NCBI GenBank assembly: GCA_004123355.1
Contig: SCHM01000004.1
Location: 186,001-250,000, forward strand
DNA: 64,000 nt
DNA from: Amphirosellinia nigrospora
Lineage: Eukaryota; Ascomycota; Sordariomycetes; Xylariales; Xylariaceae
Direction of reading: 5' to 3'
Positions 53,635 to 64,000 of this stretch are shown here, one piece after another; positions within the stretch are counted from its first letter, which is position 1, and each line of letters opens with the position of its first letter. Under the pieces are notes generated by a model. The model saw nothing but the letters and a program-made list of their open reading frames with translations, ran no database searches and was not told the DNA's origin. Made by a program: the position numbers and the translations under genes.

Positions 53635-54402
53635 CTACCTACGTAGACGTGTCGATCTCTGAACCGCTTCTGCATCGCCACGTGGTGTTGGCGTTCGTCG
53701 TGTCCGCGTCGTAGCCACGGTCTTGATGCCAGATGCCGTGGATGCTGCCTTTGCAGCTGCCGTGTTTTTCTGTGCCGCTCTGGCCGCCGTCGTGCCCTTC
53801 GTCGTCACCGCTGGCTTCTGTTTCTGCGGATGAAGGCTCTCCCCACGCGCAAGCATCTCCACAAAGGCGGCGATCCGCTTTTCTCTACCTGCCTGGGTCT
53901 TAAGCGCGTTGAGACGAAAATAAATGGCGAAGCGGTTCGAACGCGTCAGACAATCCCACATCGCTTGGGCCTCTGGCACAGCGGCAACGGCAGCGAGGAA
54001 CTCGGGTGGGGGTTCAGCGGTCGACTGACCGGCATACGCGGCATCCCAACGACCATCCGCTTTAGCAGCATCGACAGCGGCGCGACCGAGGGCCGTCACG
54101 CGACCCTCTTTTTCGAGGCGTGCGATGTGGCCGACGTTGCGAGCGGACCATAAGCTCTTGGGGGTTCGTGGGGTGAAGCGTTGTGAATAGGCACGCTCAT
54201 CACCACCTCGAGCCTGCCCATCGATCCAACCTTGGCATAGAGCCTCGTCTAGGGCTTGTGCGTAGGTGAGTGACGTGGGAACAGTATTGCCCTTTTTCGC
54301 CAACATCAGCCACACGCCTTGTGAGGTGGCTGCATTGCGGACGAGCCAGTTCGCCCACGCAGCGGTATCGACGACTGCGAGGGCTGGTATATCGGCAGGC
54401 AT
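53635..54402 (-). CDS. YdeI/OmpD-associated family protein
   Basis: ATG at 54,402 (MPADIPALAVVDTAAWANWL) is preferred because family similarity begins there; an in-frame ATG lies at 54,453. The conserved core includes VWLMLAKKGNT, SLTYAQALDEALCQGWIDGQ, YSQRFTPRTPKSLWSARNVG and FAIYFRLNALKTQAGREKRI. These match the YdeI (OmdA) domain, known in bacteria from bacteriocin and peptide resistance and widespread in fungi with no settled function. The last 65 residues are an Ala/Lys/Thr-rich basic tail, unlike bacterial members. The frame is intact and has no introns. Confidence 0.85.
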   Translation of the reverse strand: MPADIPALAVVDTAAWANWLVRNAATSQGVWLMLAKKGNTVPTSLTYAQALDEALCQGWIDGQARGGDERAYSQRFTPRTPKSLWSARNVGHIARLEKEGRVTALGRAAVDAAKADGRWDAAYAGQSTAEPPPEFLAAVAAVPEAQAMWDCLTRSNRFAIYFRLNALKTQAGREKRIAAFVEMLARGESLHPQKQKPAVTTKGTTAARAAQKNTAAAKAASTASGIKTVATTRTRRTPTPRGDAEAVQRSTRLRR

Positions 54403-55569
54403 CCGGTTATGGAGCTGATGGATCAAGTAAATACGGTAATGGATTTCATGCAAAGGACTGATAACTATAACGTGATGGATAGCAATTACGAGGTTGAATT
54501 GAGCTGTTTGTGTTGATGTAACAGATTCATTAACGCGAAAGGATTACGGTTAGTCTGTTCTGCTGCCTTACAGGAAGGAGGGAGGTAGGATAATTTCCCC
54601 CAAAGGAGAAATCATCACCATGCGTCCTTTGTGAGCTGTAGACCTTGACTAAGTTTCTGGGTTGCTTATATAGCATCGCCTACATATAAATAACATTGTA
54701 GCATCGTCAAATGATAGCAGCAATATCTTGTTGTCATGAAGCCTCCGGTGACATAATAGGTAACAGATAAGGAGGGCCACGAGAGCGGGTTCGACATTTT
54801 GGTGACTATATGACGCCGAAAACAAACCGGAGCCCAAGGGAGAGTGCGCTTTCATTTTCACTTTCACGCCGCTCTTCGTCGCGTGCCGAGCGAGGCGTGA
54901 GGTTCCACTCCCGGTGACGCCGGCATACAAGACTCCATCCCGGTGGTTCAAATATCCACGCAACAACCAAAAAAGACCAAGGTAGACTAGACAGGTAAAT
55001 GTGCAGGATATGTAGGAGGGCTAAGGTACCTAGGTACTACAGCTTACCCAGCTTTATTCCTGTCACGATCCACAATCATGTTCGGGCACGGTGACGTCAC
55101 CAAGTCTTATACCAGTTTCCCGTCGCAGCCGAAACGTTACCTAGGTAGCTTGGCCCAAGGACATAAAAAGTCTCAGTCGGCTGGCTACTAGTAGTGAACA
55201 AATAATTCGGAAATTGACATCGACACAAAAAATAAAAAGATAATAAAAAGAATAAGAGGTAAAAGCGACGTATACCATTAACGTACTACGTACGGACCGG
55301 ACGATCTTGCGCTCCATTTAATCAGCTCACTGCACTCACTACCATATGCTGAGACTCCTCGCTTCTCATCAAGAATACGCGGGCTCTTCAAATCGAGATA
55401 CCAAAACCACAGTTGAAGCACAGACATTATTATTGGATCCCGATGCGTTAACGCTGAGTAATCCGCTAACGAGGTATTCATTTGTTATACCGAGCACTCG
55501 AGCACCCAAGACTGCTGGGCTGTCTCTTTTCGTCTTCTTGATATTGGCACCCTCACATTGTTGCTCAAG
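54403..55569. other. Intergenic, MIR1 upstream region
   Basis: About 1.2 kb. Contains TACCTAGGTA words (55,025–55,040, 55,137–55,147) and the pyrimidine-rich leader of the phosphate carrier. The minus frame 54,966–54,649 has no domain support and is not called. Confidence 0.55.
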
Positions 55570-56580
55570 ATGGCATCAAAAGAAGGCATCACCCCTACGT
55601 TCGGGCCAAGTGATTACGTCAAGTTCTTCAGTGCCGGCGCCCTCGCAGCCACCCTCACACATGGTGTAAGTCGCTCCATATACGACGACATAAAATATTA
55701 GAGACCCCACCTCTAACGACCAAAACAGGCCGCAACACCCATAGACGTAGTCAAGACACGAATCCAAGTAGATGACGCCATGAAAGGCCTCAACATGGTC
55801 CGCGCAGCGCGGCAGATCGTAGGCAAGGAGGGTGCCTCAGCCCTATTAACCGGCTTCGGCCCCACGGCGGTCGGTTACCTAATACAAGGTGGCGGCAAGT
55901 TCGCGGGATACGAGTTTTTCAAGAAGAAGTACATCGACTTAGTAGGGTCGCAGGAGTCCGCCACCAAGCACCGCACGGCCATCTATCTCGGCGCGAGTGC
56001 CAGTGCTGAGTTCTTCGCCGATATCGCGCTATGCCCGCTTGAGGCGACACGAATCCGGCTCGTGTCGCAGCGTGGGTTTGCGAATGGTCTGACGTCGGGC
56101 TTCATGCGGCTAGCCCGCGAGGAAGGGTTCCGCGGGTTCTATTCAGGCTTTGTACCCCTCCTGTTCAAGCAGGTGCCCTACGCCGTGGGCCAGTTCTCCG
56201 TCCACGAGGCCGCTGTCGAGGTCATTTACCGGACGATCGGATCGGAGCGCAAAGCTCGGTTAACACAGCTCGAGTCCACGGGGGTCGAGTTAACGTCGGG
56301 TATCCTCGCCGGTGTGGCTGCTGCCGTCCTCTCACATCCAGCTGATACACTGCTGTCAGCTATTAACAAGGGCTCCGGGGACCCCAAACAGGGTACTACG
56401 GCGCGAATGTTCTCTCTTGCGCGCGATTTTGGGCCGAGGCGGTTACTGTTGTCCGGTCTTGGACCCCGTGTATTGATGACCTGTGGATTGGTGGCTGGTC
56501 AATTTGTCATTTACGCGCAGTGCAAAGCGCTCACTGGTGCACCTCCGGGCATCGAGATTCATAAGGAGGAATCCTTGTAA
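55570..56580 (+). CDS. MIR1: Mitochondrial phosphate carrier
   Basis: Inner-membrane carrier importing phosphate with protons for ATP synthesis. Exon 1 is 55,570–55,665 (32 codons, MASKEGITPTFGPSDYVKFF). A 63-nt intron follows (55,666–55,728, GTAAGT, branch CTCTAAC, acceptor ACAG). Exon 2 is 55,729–56,580. The 315-residue product has three carrier repeats with signatures TPIDVVKTRIQ, CPLEATRIRLVSQ and HPADTLLSAIN, and FYSGFVPLLFKQVPYAVGQF typical of phosphate carriers. There is no frameshift here, in contrast to most neighbours. Confidence 0.95.
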
Positions 56581-56843
56581 TAAGACATCGTACTCCATGA
56601 GGTTTGTATTGTCATCTCTCGGGGGCTTTCGCAATTAAAGGAATCGGGGGGGTTGTGAATAGCATAGACGTTCTCCATTAGATCGGTTATCATCCTGCCC
56701 TGCGTTACGTGTTACTGTCCATCATCGCAACCACTGTTATTTTACATAAAGGCCTATAAAGGTAAAATCTCGTGGTGAACAAGATGACGTCCAGAGAATA
56801 AAATCCAGGAGCTAGCCCAAAGACAGTCTCTTCCGTTCGTAAA

Positions 56844-57716
56844 TCACCGAATGCGTCCCTGCGTAGGCCATATCCCCATATAATACCAAAATCCCCTCCC
56901 ATCCAATCTGCGTCCAACAGTAGTCGTATCCCTCGGAAGTGCGCGGACATCCTCCTCCACCATGAGCTCGCCGACCCAAGCAAGGAGTTCCTTCTGGCTA
57001 TCGAGCTCCTTATCCTCGACGCCGTCCGGGTTCGTGAGGGTCTGCATCGCCCAATCCTGGACGAGGTCCCACCAATCGTAGACATGCATATCACAGACGA
57101 TCCATCTCTTGCGCGGGGTGAAATTCCGGTGCAGCGCGAGTATCGCACGCGCCACGTCCGCCCCGTGTACGACGTGCAGGGCCCCCTTGGCCCGCAGGTC
57201 TGACTTGCTCTTTACCCGGCGCACCCAGTCCCGCGGCTGGCGGTCCGCGCCGTAGAGCCCCGCAAGACTCAGCACGGAGGCGTCGGCGCATCGCATGAGC
57301 TCGTCTTCGGCCAGGGCGCGCGGGTTGGTCGTGTCGTAGGGGTTGTTCTCGTCTTGCCAGCAGGCCCCGTTCCAGATGCTGGTGACGCCGAGCTGGATGT
57401 AGCTAGGGGGCGGGGAATCCTCGTGCGTTTCGGCGTACCCTTGCACGAGGCGGGAGGCCTGGCCCGTGCCTTTTAGAGGAAAAGTGACGAGTACCGTCTT
57501 GGCGGCCGGAAGGACCGCGAAGGCGGATGTGTCGGTGGACTGCGGGTCAAAGTGGAATGGGATGGTGCCGTCGCGGCCATCGGTCGTGGTCGCGGCGTGC
57601 TTAACGCCCTCGCGTTGTAAGAGTGGAACGAGGAACGTGGATGTCCATCCTGCGCCGAGGATGAGCAGGCTCACGCTCCGGTGGCTGGGAGTCGTGCAAT
57701 CATCCATGACCAACAT
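56844..57716 (-). CDS. NAD(P)-binding epimerase/dehydratase-like protein (extended/atypical SDR)
   Basis: An intact 290-residue frame from ATG 57,716 (an in-frame ATG lies nine bases further in). The N-terminal Rossmann strand and glycine-rich turn read SLLILGAGWTSTFLVPLLQR. Later segments fit an SDR fold: TVLVTFPLKG, YIQLGVTSIWNGA, LSLAGLYGADRQPRDWV (near the Tyr–Lys area) and ALHVVHGADVARAILALHRN, followed by RWIVCDMHVYDWWDLV. Similar fungal proteins are annotated only as NAD(P)-binding; the substrate is unknown. It converges tail-to-tail with MIR1, about 260 bases apart. Confidence 0.75.
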   Translation of the reverse strand: MLVMDDCTTPSHRSVSLLILGAGWTSTFLVPLLQREGVKHAATTTDGRDGTIPFHFDPQSTDTSAFAVLPAAKTVLVTFPLKGTGQASRLVQGYAETHEDSPPPSYIQLGVTSIWNGACWQDENNPYDTTNPRALAEDELMRCADASVLSLAGLYGADRQPRDWVRRVKSKSDLRAKGALHVVHGADVARAILALHRNFTPRKRWIVCDMHVYDWWDLVQDWAMQTLTNPDGVEDKELDSQKELLAWVGELMVEEDVRALPRDTTTVGRRLDGRGFWYYMGIWPTQGRIR

Positions 57717-58267
57717 GGTTTCTAAGTTTTAACTGGAAGTTTTAGTGGCTTGGAAGAGGGCGGGAATTTAAGATGAGGCGAGCCAAAGTATGTCGCCGAT
57801 TGAGTAAAAGTGATGACGTTGTTGTGAGTTAAATGTATGAGCGAGTCCAGGTTCGAGAGTTGCTCATCCCCGCTTTATGCTAGTTGAAATGTAAGTCTTG
57901 TTCAGCCATGTATAGCCTCGGGCATTTTCCATTACCGCGTACAATCTCAGAACCGGATCCTCAGGAGAGCGATCCCTGATTTATTCGAAAAACTGTGTGA
58001 TAATGCGTCAGGCAAACCAAACTTGATTGTGCGCACAATTTGTTGAGACTCGTTCCTTTATCCATTGGGGTTCGCAAGTCATGTCTAGGATGTAAGCAAG
58101 ACGACCTACCTAGCCCTCCTCAATTTGCGATCAAGATGTAGTTTGATTTATATCGATGCTCACTTATGATTTATCGCAATGTGCATAGATCTGCATTATC
58201 TATTCTTTTCACACAAGTCCCTACATAGAGTGTGTCCATATGCGTGGAATTTAATAGCCTCGGTCCC
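57717..58267. other. Intergenic
   Basis: About 0.55 kb between the epimerase-like gene (5' side) and the P450 gene (3' side). No gene or repeat recognised. Confidence 0.6.
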
Positions 58268-60145
58268 TTACTTGCCATCGCCGTAAAGGTCCATTGCGAG
58301 ATTGTTCCGAGTATAGAAAGTCGACATCCGATACTTGGTTTCACCACGATATTGCTCAAGCTCGTCTAACGCTAGGCTACCCTCTCGCTCGATAGCCTTT
58401 CGGATCTCGTCACTGCGCGGCGTGATGCTGCATTCGAATGGCTGAGGTCTCATATTGAGGCCGTTTCTACGTGACAACGATTAGCTGGAGTGTATGTAGC
58501 CGTGAAGGGGGCCGAATCGGTCTGGTACTCACGTGTAATTGAATATATCCACCTCGACGGGTTTTCCGTCTGCACCCTTCTTCGTCTGAATGTTAAAGCC
58601 CCATAGAACCCTGGTTACCGTAATCCATGTTCCTTGCTCCGCCAGCGCTTGTCCCGTGCATACTCTGCGGCCCCAACCAAATGTCATATACCCCTTCTCA
58701 CCAGGGAATGGGCGGTTGTCTGGGTGTCCCGGGAGAAAGCGATTCGGGTTGAAACGATCCGGATCGGGGAATTCACGTTCATATGATGAATCGCCCATAC
58801 GTTTCCCTGTATCCATGTACCCTTGGGGATTAGCCACCCCTTGTAATAATCATCTTGTGTTGGCGCGTGAGGCTGTCCACCGATGATGGCCACGGAGCGC
58901 CATCTCAATACTTCTTTGACGAACGCCTTGACATATGGCATACTGTCCTCATCATCCCACGTTGGGCTTCTATGGGGGCCGCCACGCGATCTAGCTCTTC
59001 CCACGCCGGTCGGAGAGCCTCTGGAAAGGCGCAGCAAGCCAAGATGAAGGTAATCAAGGTGCTACTGCTCGTGTCTGCCAGCGCCGAACAGATTTCCCGT
59101 AAGAGCAGAAATCTCTGCTTCCTTTAGATGTACTTGGGCCGCTCAGAAATAAATAGTTTGCAAAAGAATCTTCGTGCCCTCCTTGTTTGCCGCCTCATCT
59201 GCTAGAGCGTAGAAGAAATGAAAGGATCTCTTTTTCCCAAGCCCATACTTCCACGGAGCAATCCGGTTGGGGAACCGGGCAAGGAAAGGGAATGTTTCCA
59301 TCAGCATGGGGAATTTCTTGCCTGGAACATTCAAATCTGCTGCTAGATGCATCATAGCGATCACCTCAGTAATAATGGGATCATACCAACTTTCCACCCG
59401 CCGTCCAAAGGCAATAATAGAGACTACGCTAGTAGCGTAACGCTCAAAATGTTTTACGTAGTCTCCAGATGCCTTGAGTAGATCATGCGCGACCACTCTA
59501 CTCTCGTTATTCTGGAATTGCCGATACCTACGGACCGACTGGATGCCAACGCCATGGTGAATAAGCTTCCGATGAACACGCCACCTGTCACGTTGCTCCG
59601 TGGTCGTCGTGTACATGTTGAGGAGGTTATCTTGACCTGCACCTAACTCTGCAAACACAAGCATTCGCGGTCTGGACGAATAAATGCCCGCTCGCTTATC
59701 AAATAGTTCCGAGGCCGCCCAAGCATCGTTGATCCAGATCGTGGGGTTTCTGGTTACCAGAAGCGTTAAGTTATGTAAATCTCTACATATTGTGAACAAA
59801 GCAGACTCACCTTCCTATCCATATCGTGATAAGTTGAGCGTCATATGCCTTAGACAACTCTTCAAACCAAACCCACGGCTTGTTGTCCGGCAGCATGAAG
59901 GTATTGCCGACCACGGGCCAGGGAAATGGGCCTGGCGGCTGTACATTTTTATCAGAGGGGCGACCAGAGGGAAGATCAATATGGCAACTAGCGCTCACCA
60001 GCTTGGATCGCATATATAGCATATACGCATAGTCGACTACCACAGCCATGAAGCTAGTGGCTAGAAGCGAGGCGCCCATATGCCACAGCCCAAACTGCTC
60101 TGGTAGCCATTTGTTGTGGGTTGCTAATAGCTGATCGAACAACAT
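58268..60145 (-). CDS. Cytochrome P450 monooxygenase, interrupted
   Basis: ER-anchored heme monooxygenase. ATG at 60,145 gives a short tail, a membrane helix (LWHMGASLLATSFMAVVVDY) and the Pro-rich hinge PPGPFPWPVVGNTF. An intron at 59,750–59,810 (GTGAGT…CCAG) joins IWIGR to NPTIWIND. Then come WRVHRKLIHHGVG (helix C), the I-helix GAGADTSSSTLI, KEVLRWRS (ExxR), FPDPDRFNPNRFLPGHP, and the heme loop FGWGRRVCTG with the cysteine ligand. A final intron at 58,467–58,532 joins FNYT to NGLNMRPQPFECSI. Lesions: an in-frame TGA at 59,143–59,145 before AAQVHLKEAEIS, and frame changes near 58,975 and 58,795. Catalytic motifs are all kept. It stands alone with no biosynthetic cluster beside it, so the substrate cannot be guessed. 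Confidence 0.85.
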
Positions 60146-62216
60146 TATGGTCTGATGCGAAGTTTCTGGGTGGTATGCGGATACAAGGCGAATGGTAATT
60201 GCAGGTGTGGCATCCCAGTGAAATATTGGCTTTGAGGATTGGAGAGCGTCCCGTCTCAACAGACAACAGCCATTATCACATTCGCTAGCGCTCTGTCACG
60301 TCCCATAGGTCAAACTACGTTTGTACTTTAACCCGACGCTGTGCATTGGTCGATATGATCTGCCGAAGCCAAAACGTGGGGTAAACGCGGGCAGATACAT
60401 CTGGACATCCTTTCGTACGTCCACTCAACTTATCAAGCTACCACTCTATCTCTCTCTCTCTCAAAAATATATAGAACCTGGCTGCTGATCGATTGTTCTG
60501 AGCCCCTTCTCGGTGAATCGGGACGATGCCAAGACGAGGTTCCAGATCGTAGCCCGCGTTGTCTTGATATTCGTATAGCTAGTTATATAAGTTTCCAGAT
60601 ACTAGGTAATCTTTTGTTTTCTCTTGGTATCAAGGTTTGCTCACCAGCGCCACAAGCCACGAAAAATACCGTCCTTCCCTAGGGGTAGATTCGGACTTGC
60701 ATTTGAGGCAGGGTGAGTGAGATTGAATCATGCAGTCATCTTGGAGAAATGTGCATTCCTATTCCTATCATTCCTATCATCTACGGTGACGATTGGGTAG
60801 AAATGAAGACTTGGAAAAACACCGGGACACGTATTCGACTGTCGACAGCAACAACGACAACAACAACAACATCGGCCCTCCTCAGGACGGGGCCCGTTCT
60901 ATGTTTTGAATTGGTCTCTCGTGAAAAGATTGACGGATGTCCGGGGCCCGATTGTGGTTCGTGTTATTTTGGCTTTCCACAGCATTGGTGGTGATTGGCT
61001 TGGCTATAATATCATCACCCTCTACCACTCCCCTTAGGGGGAGAGGGGGCGAATGATGCATTGCTTTCCACTTTTGCATCACAGATAACACATTCGAGCA
61101 CTAGTCATATAGCAACACGGATGTCAGCCGACTTGTTTGGGATCTTCCCGAGGTTAAGTAGGATGACAGACGTTAGACTATCTTGGAAGCTGTTGATATG
61201 AAAAGTGAGGATTGCGCTGTATTGGCTTTTTTACTCTGACTGGGTACTTTACCTGGCTAGCTAGCTGTGGCAGCTGCTTTTAGCGCTATTTACCTAAATA
61301 GCTAGGTACCTGGCAGATGGTCCAATCAGTTCCGTCCTCCGTCTACCGTCCCCCGTCCTTATGCCTGCTACATTAGGTAACCTACCTTGGAAGCAGATAC
61401 GCTAGACTCAACTAAGTGTTCCTAGTAAGTACTTACCTGTAGGTAGGGGGAAAATCACGCCGCGTCCCTGTCGTGTCGTCAGAACCACCCCGGCAGCCCT
61501 GTCATCCTGTTCCCTAGGTAGACTACCTTGGTAGGTAAGGTATCGTCGGCCTGTCAGGAGCCCCTTCAATTCATCTTTGCTCCTCTGTCGTCCAACTTTG
61601 CGACTCTTACATCAACACCCATACTACATCAACCAGACTACCTACTTCGGTCGCCTTGTCCCGTGTGCCGTGTAGATGTAGACATAGGGGTAGTCCGTCC
61701 AATTCGTCTCTATCCTTTCCACTTACAGCCTTCTATTATTAGGTGCCTCCCCAGCATTGCCTAGCTTGATTTTCTCTGCAATCTAGTTGTTGATATCGTT
61801 TACTGTGTTCGACTTGCTCTTATTCCCCGTACGCCAATTCATTTTGTCAGATGTACTGCGCTTCCCGACTCTTTCAACCCGAACCTATGGTGCTAAGACA
61901 CGAACAATACCCTCACACGACCGACCCTACCAGCCGAGACACGATACCATACCTCGTCCCTTTAATCTTGCTACTCGCCCCGTGTTCCCGATCCTCTTGG
62001 GTCTTACGCTTTTAGTCCTGTCTCGGCGCGCTCGGATATCATACATGAGCAACTACTTCTCGTACAAGCACAAAGTCCGGCTCGATGCGGTCGACCTGTC
62101 CGTCTTGTCCTCGATAAAGACTTGTATAGTAATACATACGTAATTGAGCGTGCGTTTCGACTGTTTGTTTGAACGGTGGAAGGGGGTCATGCCTAAGGGA
62201 GTGGCTATTGGGGGAT
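60146..62216. other. Intergenic and kinase leader region
   Basis: About 2 kb. Contains a CT repeat at 60,448–60,462 (TCTCTCTCTCTC), a short CAA-rich stretch near 60,850, and many TACCTA/TAGGTA words (61,268–61,310, 61,375–61,440, 61,512–61,540). The 61,540–62,200 part is pyrimidine-rich and likely the long 5' leader of the kinase gene. No other gene supported. Confidence 0.55.
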
Positions 62217-64000
62217 ATGCAGACATCAAAGGCTAAGGGCGAGGTGCAAGGACGGAAGGCAAAGGTGAGTATCTCGACGGCCGTGATCTGCCTTGATGCC
62301 ACGCTGGAGACGTATAGAATACTAACAAGTACTCTCTCTGTCCCAGCTTGCTTCGTCGTACCAAGAACTCCTCAGGTAAGTTAGCGTGAATAGGACGATT
62401 GGGTGATTGGTGGATCAGTTGTTAATACCAATGCCCCATAATAGCGAATTCGCGAATAAGGATTTGAAAAATGTCGGGAACTATGCCCTCGGGAGGCTAA
62501 TAGGGAAAGGTTCCTTTGGGAAGGTCTATCTCGCGCACCACAAGCTCACAAACGGCTCCAAGGTTCGTCTCGCACGGATACACCCGCGATCTCTTTGTCT
62601 GACTCGGCTCGGATAGGTTGTGCTCAAGTCGGCCAATAAGGACGATTCGAACCTGGCCCGGGAGATTCATCATCATCGCCAGTTTGTCCACCCCCACATT
62701 GCGCGGCTGTATGAGGTTATCGTGACCGAGTCGCTGGTATGGCTGGTTCTTGAATACTGCCCTGGTAGGCTACATACTGTATCAATAGGGGAACCTGACC
62801 AACTGACTATTTCCCTAGGCGACGAGCTCTATCACTATCTTCTCAAACATGGACGCTTGTCTGTTGACAAGGTTCAAAAGACGTTCACTCAGCTTGTCGG
62901 CGCCGTGTCGTATGTTCATCAACAGTCATGTGTGCATCGCGACCTCAAGCTGGAGAACATCCTCCTTGACAAACATGAAAATGTGAAGCTGGTAGATTTC
63001 GGGTTTACCCGTGAATATGAAGGCAAGGCCAATTACCTGCAGACATTTTGTGGCACTATCTGTTACTCTGCTCCTGAAATGTTGAAAGGAGAGAAGTATG
63101 CCGGGGAAAAAGTGGATGTTTGGAGTCTCGGTGTAATTCTCTACGCACTTCTGTGTGGTGAGCTGCCGTTTGATGAGGATGATGATAATGCGACGAGGGC
63201 GAAGATACTTTCCGAGGAACCGAAATATCCAGACCATATGCCGACCGACGCAATTGCGCTAATCAAACTCCTCTTGTCGAAGCGGCCTCTACTTCGGCCA
63301 ACACTCCCGGATATTCTTTCTCACCCATTCCTCGCGGAACATGCCCCTCAGCAACAGGCTATTCTAAAACTCCACCAACCACCTCCTTTTGCCACCACGT
63401 TGGAAAAGGATTGTTTACAGAGGATGCGTAGTGCTGGCGTGGATATCGATGCTGTGATCGAGAGTGTTCTCGCGCAGAAATGTGATGCTTTGGCTGGTTG
63501 GTGGACGTTATTGCTTGAGAAAGAAGAACGAAAGGCAAAAAGACGAGAGAGAAGGCGTAAAGAGAAGGAAGCGGAGAACAGAAACTCGCGGCGTTTCTCG
63601 GCTGCTTCCAGTAAGCTGGAGAGGATGGCTCCTATTCTGGACGAAGATCCTGGTAGCATTGGATCTAATCGACTCGGAGAGCCGCAGTTACCTAGAACGC
63701 GAGGACGTGCTGAGAGGAGAAGCGCTCACTATGTTGATTTCACAATGACAGACTTACCTAATCTTCCTGAGTCTAAAGAAAAGGGCTCTTTCCCGACGGC
63801 AGTATTCCTCCCATCCCTGTGGACAAGGCTTCTGTGCGCTCGGGTAGTTCCTCTCGGAACCGACGGCCCCTACCGCCTCCTAAAGAAGGAATTCTTCGAA
63901 GCGCGAGATCTAGGGGTCCACGCTTCACCTGGTGACGACCACGGATGCTCTTAATAATCGCGGCGCACGAGAACAAAGCACTCCCCAGAAGGTGCGCAAG
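62217..64000 (+). CDS. Serine/threonine protein kinase (CAMKL type), 3' end beyond the window
   Basis: Five exons are visible: 62,217–62,264, 62,347–62,375, 62,445–62,562, 62,617–62,764 and 62,819 to the edge. The introns carry GTGAGT, GTAAGT, GTTCGT and GTAGGC donors. The ATG at 62,217 (MQTSKAKGEV) splices through SSYQELLS to EFANKDLKNVGNYALG. Kinase motifs: GRLIGKGSFGKVYLA, VVLKSANKDD (Lys), VHRDLKLENILLD, VDFGFTREYEG, TICYSAPEMLKGEKYAGEKV and PLLRPTLPDILSHPF. A Lys/Arg/Glu-rich coiled linker follows. Two single-base losses in G runs (near 63,786 and 63,911) shift the frame; the restored reading continues as PPIPVDKASVRSGSSS and LVTTTDALNN to the edge. The fungal family is conserved but I cannot assign a yeast name. 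Confidence 0.88.

Noticed and set aside
62765-62818. Continuous open frame across the kinase 'insert' at CPGRLHTVSIGEP
   Set aside because: It is a 54-nt, frame-preserving intron (GTAGGC…CCTAG); removing it restores the conserved CPGDELYHYL.
1-64000. CRISPR arrays, bacterial operons, riboswitches or insertion sequences
   Set aside because: The introns, gene families and gene spacing are fungal; no spaced direct repeats or bacterial elements were seen.

Overview
The window is nuclear DNA of a filamentous ascomycete (Pezizomycotina). Genes carry short GT–AG introns of about 45–70 nt with CTAAC/CTGAC-like branch points. The recognisable gene set is fungal: an oleate desaturase, IRE1, HEL2, a DEK_C/SWIB protein, the mitochondrial phosphate carrier and a fungal-type CAMKL kinase. 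Intergenic DNA is rich in TACCTA/TAGGTA words and palindromes built from them. There is no rRNA gene, no CRISPR array, and no tRNA that I could support.

The window has two halves. Bases 1 to about 35,000 are accessory in character: few conserved genes, long empty stretches, unknown proteins and relics. In order they hold a C-terminal gene fragment; a decayed TBC (Rab-GAP) pseudogene; a disordered-protein locus; a minus-strand relic; a nucleoside-hydrolase-like gene; a membrane-protein relic; a RING gene, a zinc-finger/SANT gene and an Hsp70–ZZ gene packed together; a DUF3435/FluG-type tyrosine-recombinase-related gene with a C-terminal zinc finger; an unknown S/T/P-rich gene; an unknown A–B–C gene (25.6–28.7 kb); a broken PD-(D/E)XK nuclease gene; a second, decayed and inverted copy related to A–B–C (32.6–30.9 kb); and an AT-rich scrap of the C part (32.9 kb).

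Bases 35,000 to 64,000 are core genome: FAD2-type desaturase (+), an unknown nuclear protein with a SUMO-interacting-like motif (−), IRE1 (−), HEL2/ZNF598 ubiquitin ligase (−), DEK_C–SWIB protein (−), YdeI/OmdA-like protein (−), MIR1 phosphate carrier (+), NAD(P)-binding epimerase-like protein (−), cytochrome P450 (−) and a protein kinase running off the right edge (+). These are housekeeping genes of lipid, ER-stress, ribosome-quality-control and mitochondrial function. I see no metabolic gene cluster.

Many core genes are interrupted by 1–2 nt indels, mostly loss of one unit of a homopolymer or short tandem repeat, while the encoded residues remain conserved. This looks more like consensus sequencing error than gene death, so frameshift-only lesions should be read with caution. 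Lesions that include nonsense substitutions (TBC relic, nuclease gene, the inverted unknown copy) look genuinely degenerate. The best candidates for something undescribed are the repeated A–B–C family surrounding a nuclease gene a few kilobases from the DUF3435 recombinase, and the Hsp70–ZZ protein beside two other zinc-finger genes.
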